Assembly (NCBI GenBank): GCA_964445525.1
Contig: CAYULA010000015.1
Span: forward strand, 6,459 to 70,458
Source of the DNA: Penumbrarchaeum sp964445525
GTDB taxonomy: Archaea; Thermoplasmatota; Penumbrarchaeia; Penumbrarchaeales; Penumbrarchaeaceae
Reading direction: 5' to 3'
DNA: 64,000 bases
Below, one piece after another: positions 52,427 to 60,533 of this stretch (positions are counted from its first letter, which is position 1; every line of letters begins with the position of its first letter). The notes under the pieces were generated by a model. It worked only from the letters and a program-made list of their open reading frames with translations. It did not search any database and was not told the origin of the DNA. The translations under genes and the position numbers were made by a program.

Positions 52427-53620
52427 ATGGGTTTCTCGGTGTCTGTCTCCTCTGTCATATTCTTCTCGGCATTCATACTGCTTTCGGGAATCGTCATAGG
52501 TGTGGGTCTGGATTATCAGAGGACAGTGGAGAGGGCCCAGGAAGAAAGGGATGAGATGGAAAGGTCCAGGGACTCATCCGAATTGACATTGACAGGTTGG
52601 ACAATGGTCGGTGATGATCTGGAGATGATCCTGGAAAATACGGGGGATGCCACAATCGATCTCGAAAAACTTGCAGTCCTGTCAAACGGCGAAATAAAGG
52701 AGATCCGGTCCATGTCGGTCGATGGTTCCGATGCCGAATACCTGTTCCAGGATGAAACCATGACCCTGGTGGTATCGAATGTATACCTCAATGCATCAAC
52801 AAACGGCGGGAACCTCATATTCACATCGTCCTATCATTTCTCAGGTCCCGAAAACATCTGTTCTGAGACCTGGATACATATTTCCGACGGGACAAATATC
52901 GTAACACTCGATGAATCGGGTGACCTCGAATGGGTCAAGGGAACCGGTATGAGCGAAGTGAACGATACCGCGGTTTCCAACGAAACCGTGCTGGTCCTCG
53001 GGGATGACCGTATCCTTTCATGCCCGCAAAACGGATCCAGCGATTTCTCGGAGCTTGTAGGTAGTGGTCTTTCGGAGTCCAGAAGGATGATCACGAGCGG
53101 TGCGACCGGATCGGATCCTTACATTTTCGTTCTCGAAAACAGCGGGAACATAATCAGGTTCGATTTCGATGGAAACAATCCCTTGGAGATCTGCACAAAC
53201 GGAACCAATGTCAACTGGACATCTCCGGTTGATATCGTTCAGGGGGAGGATTTCTTCTATCTTCTGGATGAGAACGGATCGATTTATCGGATAACCTACG
53301 CCGGAACTGACGAACTTGTCGGAGATCTTTCTATCAACAGCGGTGAAAAGGTTGTATCCGGAACGAGTACCGGAATGAACAGGGATCAGGTAATCGGCCT
53401 TATCTCGAATTCCTACAGCGACAGGATACTGGTTTTGGATACTTCGGATTCCACGGAAATTGAATTGGCGGGATCACTTGGTGAGGGCAAGATCGATATC
53501 TCACTGGGTTCCGGGATCTATGTTCTTGATCCTCTGGACGGCAGGGTGGAAGCATACGAGATAGGGACCTCCATCAAACTGATCGCAAGAAACGGATACC
53601 ATCACCTGGAGGTGATCTGA
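52427..53620 (+). CDS. flaF: FlaF with a C-terminal beta-propeller-like extension
   Basis: 397 residues from ATG 52427, supported by GGGAGGTG upstream; the frame is open from 52367. The first 130 residues are FlaF-like: one membrane helix ('VIFFSAFILLSGIVIGVGL'), a coiled linker and a beta domain ('LTLTGWTMVGDDLEMILENTGDATIDLEKLAVL'). FlaF normally ends near 150 residues and anchors the motor to the S-layer outside the membrane. Here about 250 more residues follow with repeated propeller-like strands ('TWIHISDGTNIVTLDESGDLEW', 'PYIFVLENSGNIIRFDFDGN', 'FFYLLDENGSIYRITYAG') and many glycosylation sites. Confidence 0.82.
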   Translation: MGFSVSVSSVIFFSAFILLSGIVIGVGLDYQRTVERAQEERDEMERSRDSSELTLTGWTMVGDDLEMILENTGDATIDLEKLAVLSNGEIKEIRSMSVDGSDAEYLFQDETMTLVVSNVYLNASTNGGNLIFTSSYHFSGPENICSETWIHISDGTNIVTLDESGDLEWVKGTGMSEVNDTAVSNETVLVLGDDRILSCPQNGSSDFSELVGSGLSESRRMITSGATGSDPYIFVLENSGNIIRFDFDGNNPLEICTNGTNVNWTSPVDIVQGEDFFYLLDENGSIYRITYAGTDELVGDLSINSGEKVVSGTSTGMNRDQVIGLISNSYSDRILVLDTSDSTEIELAGSLGEGKIDISLGSGIYVLDPLDGRVEAYEIGTSIKLIARNGYHHLEVI

Positions 53621-54052
53621 ATGGGAATGTCCACTTCATCAACACAGCTTGTTTTCTTCATTGCAACCATGGTTATCGCCTCGGGACTTGTGGGATTGTT
53701 CGCCGAAACGATAATGAGTATCTCCGATGGGGTGAGCACCAGAGGGGATGTTGTTTATGACTCCCTGATGACCGATATTACAATTATCAACGACCCCAGC
53801 AACATGCCCAACGATCCTCTTGAGGTATACGTTCTGAACTCCGGTAAGATCAAGCTGGCCTCTACGGCTGACATTCTGGTTGACAACGAACTGATGACCG
53901 AAGGGGTCAACAACACGATAGTGGGAGGCGGCGAGTGGGAACCCGGAGAGATAATGAAGATGGAGGTAAACGTCACACTGGCTTCCGGTGAGCATACGGT
54001 GAAGGTCATAGTTGCCAACGGGCTCTCGGACAGATTCACTTTCAGAATATGA
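53621..54052 (+). CDS. flaG: FlaG, archaellum motor protein
   Basis: 143 residues with an N-terminal membrane helix ('LVFFIATMVIASGLVGLFAET') and an outer beta domain ('DPLEVYVLNSGKIKLASTADILVD', 'NNTIVGGGEWEPGEIMKMEVNV'). FlaG forms a filament and complex with FlaF in the pseudoperiplasm. GGAGGTGATC lies just before ATG, and the start touches the flaF stop. Confidence 0.9.
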   Translation: MGMSTSSTQLVFFIATMVIASGLVGLFAETIMSISDGVSTRGDVVYDSLMTDITIINDPSNMPNDPLEVYVLNSGKIKLASTADILVDNELMTEGVNNTIVGGGEWEPGEIMKMEVNVTLASGEHTVKVIVANGLSDRFTFRI

Positions 54053-54135
54053 GGCAGGATATGAATGGATGAATTCATCGGAACGGATACGGAAGGCCCT
54101 GATCCGGGGCTCCGCAGGAACGCAGGTGGTAGTTG

Positions 54136-54846
54136 ATGGCTGAAAAGGAGGAGGAGATACTTTCCATACAGGTGGAGAGGGACGAACTCCACGAGCAGCT
54201 GGGAGGCGGTTTTCCAAGGGGCAGCATATGCTACATGACAGGTGCTCACTCCACGGGCAAATCCGTGATCGCCCAGAGACTCGCATACGGCCTTCTTGAG
54301 AACAAATACACGGTGACCTACATCTCCACGGAACTTTCCACGAAGGAATTCATTGATCAGATGTACTCCGTGGATTACAGGGTTGCGAATTATCTCCTTC
54401 AGGACAAGCTCACCTACATTCCGGTTTATCCGCTTCTCTCCTCCATAAAAAAGAGGGAGGATTTCCTGGCCAAGCTCATGAGGGCCGAGAGCCTCTTTGA
54501 ATCCAGGGTCATTGTGATTGATACCCTGTCGGCATTGATCGGTGCCAGTTATCTTGGCGGCATGACAGTCAGCTCCTTCATACAGTTCCTGAAGAAGCTG
54601 TCGGCTCTTGGAAAGGTCGTGATCCTTACGGTTGATCCCGACGAGGTTTCCCGGGAGCTCTCGGAGCCTTTCAAAGCGGCCGCGACGGCATACTGGAGCC
54701 TCTCACTGAAATCCATAGGAGGCACAATGGCGAGGGTCCTCCAGGTATTGAGGTTCGGTTCCTCCAAGAATCCCTTCGAGGAAACCATCGGATTCAAGGT
54801 AACTCCAGGAATAGGAATTGTGATCGAGATCACGACAGTAGGGTGA
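54136..54846 (+). CDS. flaH: FlaH, KaiC-like ATP-binding motor protein
   Basis: 236 residues from ATG 54136. Walker A is 'GAHSTGKSVIAQRLAYG', and the Walker B strand is 'VIVIDTLSALIG'. FlaH forms a ring at the base of the archaellum motor with FlaI and regulates it by ATP binding. It lies directly before flaI, as in other archaella. The 83-base gap after flaG holds no gene. Confidence 0.92.
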   Translation: MAEKEEEILSIQVERDELHEQLGGGFPRGSICYMTGAHSTGKSVIAQRLAYGLLENKYTVTYISTELSTKEFIDQMYSVDYRVANYLLQDKLTYIPVYPLLSSIKKREDFLAKLMRAESLFESRVIVIDTLSALIGASYLGGMTVSSFIQFLKKLSALGKVVILTVDPDEVSRELSEPFKAAATAYWSLSLKSIGGTMARVLQVLRFGSSKNPFEETIGFKVTPGIGIVIEITTVG

Positions 54847-54853
54847 TTGATGA

Positions 54854-56488
54854 ATGGACCAGAAGATGCTGATAGCTCTGAAGAACAATCCCCATCTTCG
54901 GGAATACCTCTCCAATGTGGAGAAGGAAAGGGGAAAGAAACCGGAGTTCCATCAGCAGGTTTCCAGGGACATGTTCGACCCGGAAGGATTCGATATACTC
55001 TATCCGGTTGGAGATCCCATCTTCATCCATGCCTATGGATCAAAGAAAGAGGGTTTCTTCTACAAAGCTGTTGAACCGATCCTCACAAAGGATGAAAACA
55101 ATCTGAAAAACCAGATCGTGGAACATCTCTTCCTGAAAGCGGGTTACGAACCTGTACACAGGAACAAGCAGGAATTCGAGATGATGATCGATAAACTCAT
55201 CAATGAATCCATCAAGGTCATCAAGAAGGGAGAACCGAGAACGAAGAAGAGCCTGCTCAACCCCAAACCAAAAGTGGCGGTTACCAAAAGTGAGCTTTCG
55301 AAAATCAGATATTACATAAAAAGGGATATTCTGGAATCCGGTCCTCTCGAACCTTTGCTCAGAGACCCATACATAGAGGATATTCATGCTATTGGCATAG
55401 AACCGTTCTTCATCATCCACAAGGTCTTCAAGACAATGAAGACCAATATCCAATTCAGATCGGCAAATGAGGCCGATGGCTATCTGAGGGGAATGTCTGA
55501 AAGGATAGGGAAACCGGTTTCCATGGCAAGGCCGATCATCGATGCCGCACTGCCCGACGGATCCAGGTTGAACCTCATCTATTCCGATGACGTATCCATC
55601 AAGGGCCCGTCATTTACGATCAGGAAATTCGCAACCGAACCCCTCTCCATCGTGCAACTGGTCAAATGGAAAACACTTTCCTCCGAGGTTGCGGCCTACC
55701 TGTGGCTTGCCCTGGAAAACGGAATGTCGATATTTGTCTGCGGAGAGACGGCGTCCGGAAAGACAACCACTTTGAACGGCATGCTCCCGTTCATCAAGCA
55801 CAACGCCAAGATATTCACGGTAGAGGATACGGCAGAGGTCCAGCCTCCACACGAGATATGGCAGCAGTTGCTTACAAGAGAGACGGGACCCGAGGAATCT
55901 AGGGTGGATATGTTCTCCCTGTTGAAGGCCGCATTGAGGTCACGTCCAAATTACATCATTGTTGGTGAGATCAGGGGTCGAGAGGGTGCAATCGCTTTCC
56001 AGGCCATGCAGACCGGACATCCTGTCATCGCAACCTTCCACGCAGCGACCATAATCAAGATGATACAGAGGTTCTCCGGGGACCCGATCAACGTTCCCAT
56101 CAGGTTCATGGACAACCTCAATATCGCTCTTTTCCAGATGGCTGTCTATCAGAAGGGGAAGACCCTGAGAAGGGTACTCGGGATCTCGGAGATCATAGGG
56201 TATTCCAAAGAGCTTGGAGGCGTCCTTACCAAGGAGGTGTTCCACTGGAATCCCACAAGAGACGTACATCGTTTCAGGGGAAGGAACAACTCATACATTC
56301 TGGAGAACAAGATAGCGATGATGCAGGGACTTGAGGATAAAAGGGATATCTACAAGCAGATGGACCTTCGGGCCAGGATAATTGACGAGCTTGCCGTCAG
56401 AAACATTGTCAAGTACAAGGAAGTGAGAGACATAGTCTTCAGATTCCAGATGTTCGGGGTGGAATCACTTCCCTTCGAACTGGATTGA
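54854..56488 (+). CDS. flaI: FlaI, archaellum motor ATPase
   Basis: 544 residues, the secretion-type ATPase that powers assembly and rotation. Walker A is 'CGETASGKTTTLNG'; the Asp box and His boxes are 'IIVGEIRGREGAIAFQAMQTGHPVIATFHA'. N-terminal helices include 'DPYIEDIHAIGIEPFF'. The start ATG 54854 closely follows flaH. All catalytic motifs are present. Confidence 0.96.
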   Translation: MDQKMLIALKNNPHLREYLSNVEKERGKKPEFHQQVSRDMFDPEGFDILYPVGDPIFIHAYGSKKEGFFYKAVEPILTKDENNLKNQIVEHLFLKAGYEPVHRNKQEFEMMIDKLINESIKVIKKGEPRTKKSLLNPKPKVAVTKSELSKIRYYIKRDILESGPLEPLLRDPYIEDIHAIGIEPFFIIHKVFKTMKTNIQFRSANEADGYLRGMSERIGKPVSMARPIIDAALPDGSRLNLIYSDDVSIKGPSFTIRKFATEPLSIVQLVKWKTLSSEVAAYLWLALENGMSIFVCGETASGKTTTLNGMLPFIKHNAKIFTVEDTAEVQPPHEIWQQLLTRETGPEESRVDMFSLLKAALRSRPNYIIVGEIRGREGAIAFQAMQTGHPVIATFHAATIIKMIQRFSGDPINVPIRFMDNLNIALFQMAVYQKGKTLRRVLGISEIIGYSKELGGVLTKEVFHWNPTRDVHRFRGRNNSYILENKIAMMQGLEDKRDIYKQMDLRARIIDELAVRNIVKYKEVRDIVFRFQMFGVESLPFELD

Positions 56489-56497
56489 GGTGAATCG

Positions 56498-58177
56498 ATG
56501 GTTGTGGAATTCAAGAGGGTGATCATCGGGATGGAAACCCCCATCCAGACATACCTTACAAAATTTGCCGCACCCATTGTGGTCACAACCTTTGTTTCCC
56601 AGCAGATGCTGCTTTGGGCCTTTCCCGCGGTAAGGGAAAATATCGTATCTCTGATAATCGCCCTTCTACTCCCTTTTGCTGCAATCCTTTTTGTTGTGCT
56701 GAAACCGGTGGTGGAAGCCGACAAGAAGAAGAATGAGATTGACGACAACATGCATCTTTTCATAACCCGGATGGGAGCTCTATCAACATCGAATCTGCCA
56801 AGAAAGAAACTCTTCGAGATCCTCTCCAAGGTGGAGGAGTACGGCGCCCTCTCACAGGATATTGCCCGGATATTTGTCCTGATGGAGCACTGGAACCTCT
56901 CCCTTCCCGAATCGGCAAGATATGTGGCCAAGAGGACTCCTTCGATCATACTTGCCGATTTCCTTGAAAGGATGGCCCATTCCGTTGAAACGGGAGAGGA
57001 TTTCCATACCTTCCTTTCCAAGGAGCAGGCGGTTGTGATGAGGGATTATCAGGTCCATTACGAGGGAGCCTTGAAGGGAATGGACCTCGTGAAGGAGATA
57101 TTCGTATCACTTGTGGCATCAGCCATGTTCATGATCATTTTTCTTACACTGATACCCATGGTGATGCAGTACACCACCGTGGTCCTTATTGTTGGAATTC
57201 TCCTCAGTTTCATGTTCATGGAGGGAATGCTTGTGGTTTTCACCTGGATGAGGCTTCCAAGGGACCTCATGTGGCACAATCTCAAGATAAGGCCCGAGGC
57301 AGATGACAAGATCGTGAGGGCTTTGATAATCTCGATACTAATCGGATTCATGAGCGCCATAATCACTTCCCAGTTTGGAGTGTCAGATCCCAAGATAATT
57401 CTTGCAATCGCCGTCACTCCAATGTTCTATCCGGGTTTCATAATCAACAGGGAGGAGGACAGGCTCAAAAGATGCGACAACTCCTATGATGCCTTCATGA
57501 GGTCCGTGGGGTCCGCAGCCGAATCCGTCGGGGGGTCCACGGAAGATGCTTTGAAGCATCTCAGGCGGCATGATTTCGGGGCCCTCACGGATCTGGTGGA
57601 CAGATTGTACAAGAGGCTCATAACCAGGATAGACAAGGTCAATTCATGGATATTCTTCTCGGCCGAATCAAGATCGAACCTCATTGCAAAATTCACGGAG
57701 ATGTATATCAAGGCCATCATGGTAGGCGGAAAACCCACCATGGTCTCCAAGATAATATCGGATAATTTCACCAGGATGCAGGGTCTGAGAAAGCACAGGT
57801 ATCAGATGTCCGCCAACATGGTTGGTGTGATGTACGGCCTTGCCGTTGCCATCTCTTTCACCCTTTACCTTACTTTACACATAATGATCCTGATGAATGA
57901 TGCCACCGGCAATCTCGATATCGAGGGTATTCAAAGCGGACAGATCCCGATACCGATCATGTTCCAGACATACAATGTACCCCTTTTTCAGCTTATGGTC
58001 CTGGGGGTCATAATAATACATGCGATAGCATCAGCATACCTGATAAAGGTCGTCAAGGGGAGCCACAAATTCTCATTTGTGTTTCATCTGGCGGGAATGA
58101 CCTGGACCTCACTCATAGTGGCTGTGATATCGGATGTGGCCATGTCGAGTCTTCTCTCCTCCTCTGCCATATCCTGA
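56498..58177 (+). CDS. flaJ: FlaJ, archaellum membrane platform protein
   Basis: 559 residues with about eight to nine membrane helices in two clusters ('TLIPMVMQYTTVVLIVGILL', 'VVLIVGILLSFMFMEGMLVVF', 'LYLTLHIMILMN') and two cytoplasmic helical domains with GspF-like 'KKNEIDDNMHLFITRMGALSTSNLPRKKLFEIL' and 'RCDNSYDAFMRSVGSAAESV'. It couples FlaI to the filament. GAGGTGA precedes ATG. It is the last gene of the fla set. Confidence 0.95.
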   Translation: MVVEFKRVIIGMETPIQTYLTKFAAPIVVTTFVSQQMLLWAFPAVRENIVSLIIALLLPFAAILFVVLKPVVEADKKKNEIDDNMHLFITRMGALSTSNLPRKKLFEILSKVEEYGALSQDIARIFVLMEHWNLSLPESARYVAKRTPSIILADFLERMAHSVETGEDFHTFLSKEQAVVMRDYQVHYEGALKGMDLVKEIFVSLVASAMFMIIFLTLIPMVMQYTTVVLIVGILLSFMFMEGMLVVFTWMRLPRDLMWHNLKIRPEADDKIVRALIISILIGFMSAIITSQFGVSDPKIILAIAVTPMFYPGFIINREEDRLKRCDNSYDAFMRSVGSAAESVGGSTEDALKHLRRHDFGALTDLVDRLYKRLITRIDKVNSWIFFSAESRSNLIAKFTEMYIKAIMVGGKPTMVSKIISDNFTRMQGLRKHRYQMSANMVGVMYGLAVAISFTLYLTLHIMILMNDATGNLDIEGIQSGQIPIPIMFQTYNVPLFQLMVLGVIIIHAIASAYLIKVVKGSHKFSFVFHLAGMTWTSLIVAVISDVAMSSLLSSSAIS

Positions 58178-58515
58178 TCATAGGAAAGATTCATAATCAG
58201 TCCGTTGTAATCATATCCCCATCATGGTATATTGCTAGCTAGGAATTTGTGGATATTATTACATTGGTGAAAATCATTTATGAGAATCAACAGGGATTCG
58301 TTCATATAACCCTGGAAGCATTTGATCAAAAGGAAGCATTTACCTTGGTCCGTAATGGAATCACGGAACTGCTTAAAAGAGCAAGGGGATGTGGCCGTGA
58401 AGCCACATCCTCCTTTTTGGGATGTTGGCAGTTCTTTATCGTTCCGGGAATATAAGGTAGTTGCCTTCTACCAATCGCAGTTGATAATCATGACTGATGG
58501 AGATGGTGACCCGAG
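58178..58515 (+). other. 338-base region after flaJ with an attenuator-like element
   Basis: A 68-codon frame at 58249-58455 is open, but its composition is weak and it overlaps the structured element, so I do not call it. TGGTATAT near 58224 could be a promoter. The key content is the hairpin array at 58366-58434, followed by the leader of the 58516 gene. Confidence 0.55.
58366..58434 (+). promoter_or_regulatory. Attenuator-like alternative hairpins before the gene at 58516
   Basis: GGATGTGGC (58387-58395) pairs with GCCACATCC (58402-58410); the stem extends with AAGG/CCTT and is followed by TTTTT (58414-58418), a terminator shape. GCCACATCC can instead pair, with an internal loop, with GGATGTTGGC (58420-58429), an antiterminator-like choice. 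GAACTGC (58366) and GCAGTTC (58428) close the whole element. The ligand or signal is unknown. Confidence 0.5.
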
Positions 58516-59046
58516 TTGAGATACACCCTGAAATTCAAGGATGGCAGGGTCCTGCAGGGAGAGGTGATCGGCGAGATGGGAGCCTCGCTTCTGTTCAGGG
58601 ATGACAGATCGACCGAGGGGATCAGGGTTGTCCACATACACGAACTGATGGGTGCCTGGAAGGCCGATGGCCCGAAACAGTCGGAAATCGGTGAACCGTC
58701 CCCGCCATCCCTGGTAACATACAACGATGAGTTCAGGGTCCTGGATGTGGAGGAGGTGGACTCCCTCATTGAAGAGGAAGAGGATCTTCCTACTAAGTAT
58801 CCTCCGCCGGATACCTACCACGAATTGAACAGGGACGAACAAAGACTGATATTCAGCTGCGAGAATTTCGGCCTGGATCACGAGGATATCGAGGTTCGAT
58901 TGAAGGAGGGAAGGATAGATATCTATTTCATCACTGAAAAAGGACCCAGGCAGCTGGCTTTTGCCTGCCGCAAGAAATGGGGATCAGGGCCAGAGATATC
59001 AGTGAACGAACTCATGATAGAGGTCTCGGTGAGGCTCGGATATTGA
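58516..59046 (+). CDS. Unknown acidic protein downstream of the archaellum genes
   Basis: 176 residues from TTG 58516; GGTGA ends 6 bases upstream, and the upstream ATG frame ends just before it. The N-terminus has short beta strands ('MRYTLKFKDGRVLQGEVIG'), then an acidic linker and a C-terminal part 'IFSCENFGLDHEDIEVRLKEGRIDIYFITEKGPRQLAFACRKK' with two cysteines. No membrane segment is present. The family is not recognised. It follows the attenuator-like element, so its expression may be conditional. Confidence 0.65.
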   Translation: MRYTLKFKDGRVLQGEVIGEMGASLLFRDDRSTEGIRVVHIHELMGAWKADGPKQSEIGEPSPPSLVTYNDEFRVLDVEEVDSLIEEEEDLPTKYPPPDTYHELNRDEQRLIFSCENFGLDHEDIEVRLKEGRIDIYFITEKGPRQLAFACRKKWGSGPEISVNELMIEVSVRLGY

Positions 59047-59124
59047 CTTTTTATTGTTTTTCAGATTGATATTCGATAAATCAAGACTAAATATCACCAA
59101 TCCATTGTTTTTTGAGGACCGAAC

Positions 59125-59607
59125 ATGGAACTTGACGGTGTCAACATCGATCCCGAACTGATAAGGAAGATCCTGAAAAAAGCGGGAAAGATGGGATACA
59201 AGGCCGAGATGCAGCTTCCTGAAAAGGCTTTCAAACTGGGATTCAACGTGGGATACCACGGCCATTTCGAGGGCGTGGGATCGGTTCAAACCTCCCTTGA
59301 ACAGCTTGCGGTCAAGGCCGAGAAATTCGGTCTTAAAAAGGTAGTCCTCCTCTATTACAACGAGGGAAAGACCATCGGTATCAGCAAGAAGGCCACGGAA
59401 ATAACAGGAGAGGAGAAGGACACACCCGAACAGGAACCTGTATACTTCAAGAGGAAGGGAGTTGACCCCGACAGCGAAGAATACGAGATGCCCGATGAAC
59501 CGAATCTGAATGATATGCCGAGGGCCCAGGAGCTCTTCAAACCTCTGGAGGTCCTGCCCGGTGTCACCGTTCCAAAATTATTCAAGATGATGTCACTTCT
59601 GAAATAA
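59125..59607 (+). CDS. Unknown small soluble protein
   Basis: 160 residues. The helical N-terminus 'DPELIRKILKKAGKMGYKAEMQLPEKAFKLGFNVGYHGHFEG' leads to 'EQLAVKAEKFGLKKVVLLYYNEG', then a charged linker and a hydrophobic C-terminus 'LPGVTVPKLFKMMSLLK'. No motif is recognised. An AT-rich stretch (59050-59090) could hold its own promoter. It sits between the unknown 58516 gene and a CheB-like gene; a motility link is inferred from position only. Confidence 0.6.
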   Translation: MELDGVNIDPELIRKILKKAGKMGYKAEMQLPEKAFKLGFNVGYHGHFEGVGSVQTSLEQLAVKAEKFGLKKVVLLYYNEGKTIGISKKATEITGEEKDTPEQEPVYFKRKGVDPDSEEYEMPDEPNLNDMPRAQELFKPLEVLPGVTVPKLFKMMSLLK

Positions 59608-59695
59608 CATTAATACCGGATCGTTTCAGGATACCACTATCACCAGGACCCCAACAACGATTAACCTTTTGATCATCAAAACATGTGTGGTATCC

Positions 59696-60373
59696 ATGGA
59701 ACAGGGATCGACCATAGACCTCAGAAGCATTCACAAGCTGGATAGGCCGGCCAGGGTCATTGTATTGATGGCTTCCAGCATGGGTGGTACAAAGGTCCTC
59801 TATGATTTGCTCCCCCTTTTTGATGATGCGGAAGGTTTGGGAATTGTGATTGTTCAACACATGCCAAAAGAGTTCACAGGAAGTTTTGCGGAAAGGTTGA
59901 ACAATGTTACCGAATTCGATCTGAAGGAAGCTGAAGACGATGACAGGATATGTGCGGGAAAGGCATTGCTGGCTCCCGGAGGTCTGCACCTGATAATCGA
60001 GAAGGGAAAAATGGGCTGGTATCGAGTGAAAACCATGGAAGGCCCTCCTGTGAAAGGTGTAAAACCAGCGGCTGATGTACTTTTCGCTTCAGCGGCCGCA
60101 TCCGTGAACATTCCGATAGTTGCGGTGGTCCTGACCGGAATGGGTTCCGACGGAGCTGATGGGGTGGCCCAGCTGAAGAAGAATGAGGCCCTGGTGATCA
60201 CCCAGACCGAGGAAACCTGTTCGGTTTACGGTATGCCCAGAGCCGTTGTCGAGAGAGGTTTATCGGATGCCTCATTACCTGTTGAAGAGATACCTGATTA
60301 TATAAAGAGGAAAAAAGGATCCCTCAAGAGAAGGATAACACATCCGGTTGATGAGTTCAGAATTGGTTTGTGA
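59696..60373 (+). CDS. cheB2: Receiver-less CheB methylesterase
   Basis: About 225 residues from ATG 59696; a TTG at 59669 is in frame. Only the methylesterase domain is present, with the expected catalytic Ser in 'LMASSMGGTKVL', His in 'IVQHMPKEFTGSF' and Asp in 'LTGMGSDGADGV'. Without a receiver it may be constitutive or controlled by another protein. It is a diverged second copy of CheB (29.1 kb) and is followed by a candidate small RNA. Confidence 0.88.
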   Translation: MEQGSTIDLRSIHKLDRPARVIVLMASSMGGTKVLYDLLPLFDDAEGLGIVIVQHMPKEFTGSFAERLNNVTEFDLKEAEDDDRICAGKALLAPGGLHLIIEKGKMGWYRVKTMEGPPVKGVKPAADVLFASAAASVNIPIVAVVLTGMGSDGADGVAQLKKNEALVITQTEETCSVYGMPRAVVERGLSDASLPVEEIPDYIKRKKGSLKRRITHPVDEFRIGL

Positions 60374-60412
60374 TCAAAAGTGGTTCTCACCGTTGATACT
60401 CAGAACTGAAGC

Positions 60413-60420
60413 TTTAATAT
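60413..60420 (+). promoter_or_regulatory. TATA box of a candidate small RNA
   Basis: TTTAATAT is centred about 26 bases before 60442, where a structured segment begins. Confidence 0.4.
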
Positions 60421-60440
60421 GATTCTCACCGATGATAGTG

Positions 60441-60520
60441 TCGGAGCCTGGAAAAACCAGCGGGTTCAACGGGATGTTGGCACACCCTTTGACAGCCAGT
60501 AATCTTCTGGCTCCGCTTTT
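60441..60520 (+). ncRNA. Candidate cloverleaf-like small RNA carrying the GGATGTTGG motif
   Basis: CGGAGC (60442) pairs with GCTCCG (60510-60515). Inside, CTGG/CCAG form a hairpin at 60448-60460. GGGT (60462) pairs with ACCC (60484), enclosing CAAC/GTTG around GGGAT so that the GGATGTTGG motif (60472-60480) is partly in a loop. AGCCAG/CTGGCT (60494-60512) followed by CCGCTTTT resembles a terminator. A TATA box is correctly placed. It lies between convergent protein genes and has no open frame. It could instead be a bidirectional terminator. Confidence 0.4.
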
Positions 60521-60533
60521 ATCATTTTATTCA

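Noticed and set aside
58249..58455. 68-codon open frame after flaJ
   Set aside because: It overlaps the attenuator-like hairpins, has no clear ribosome site and weak coding character.
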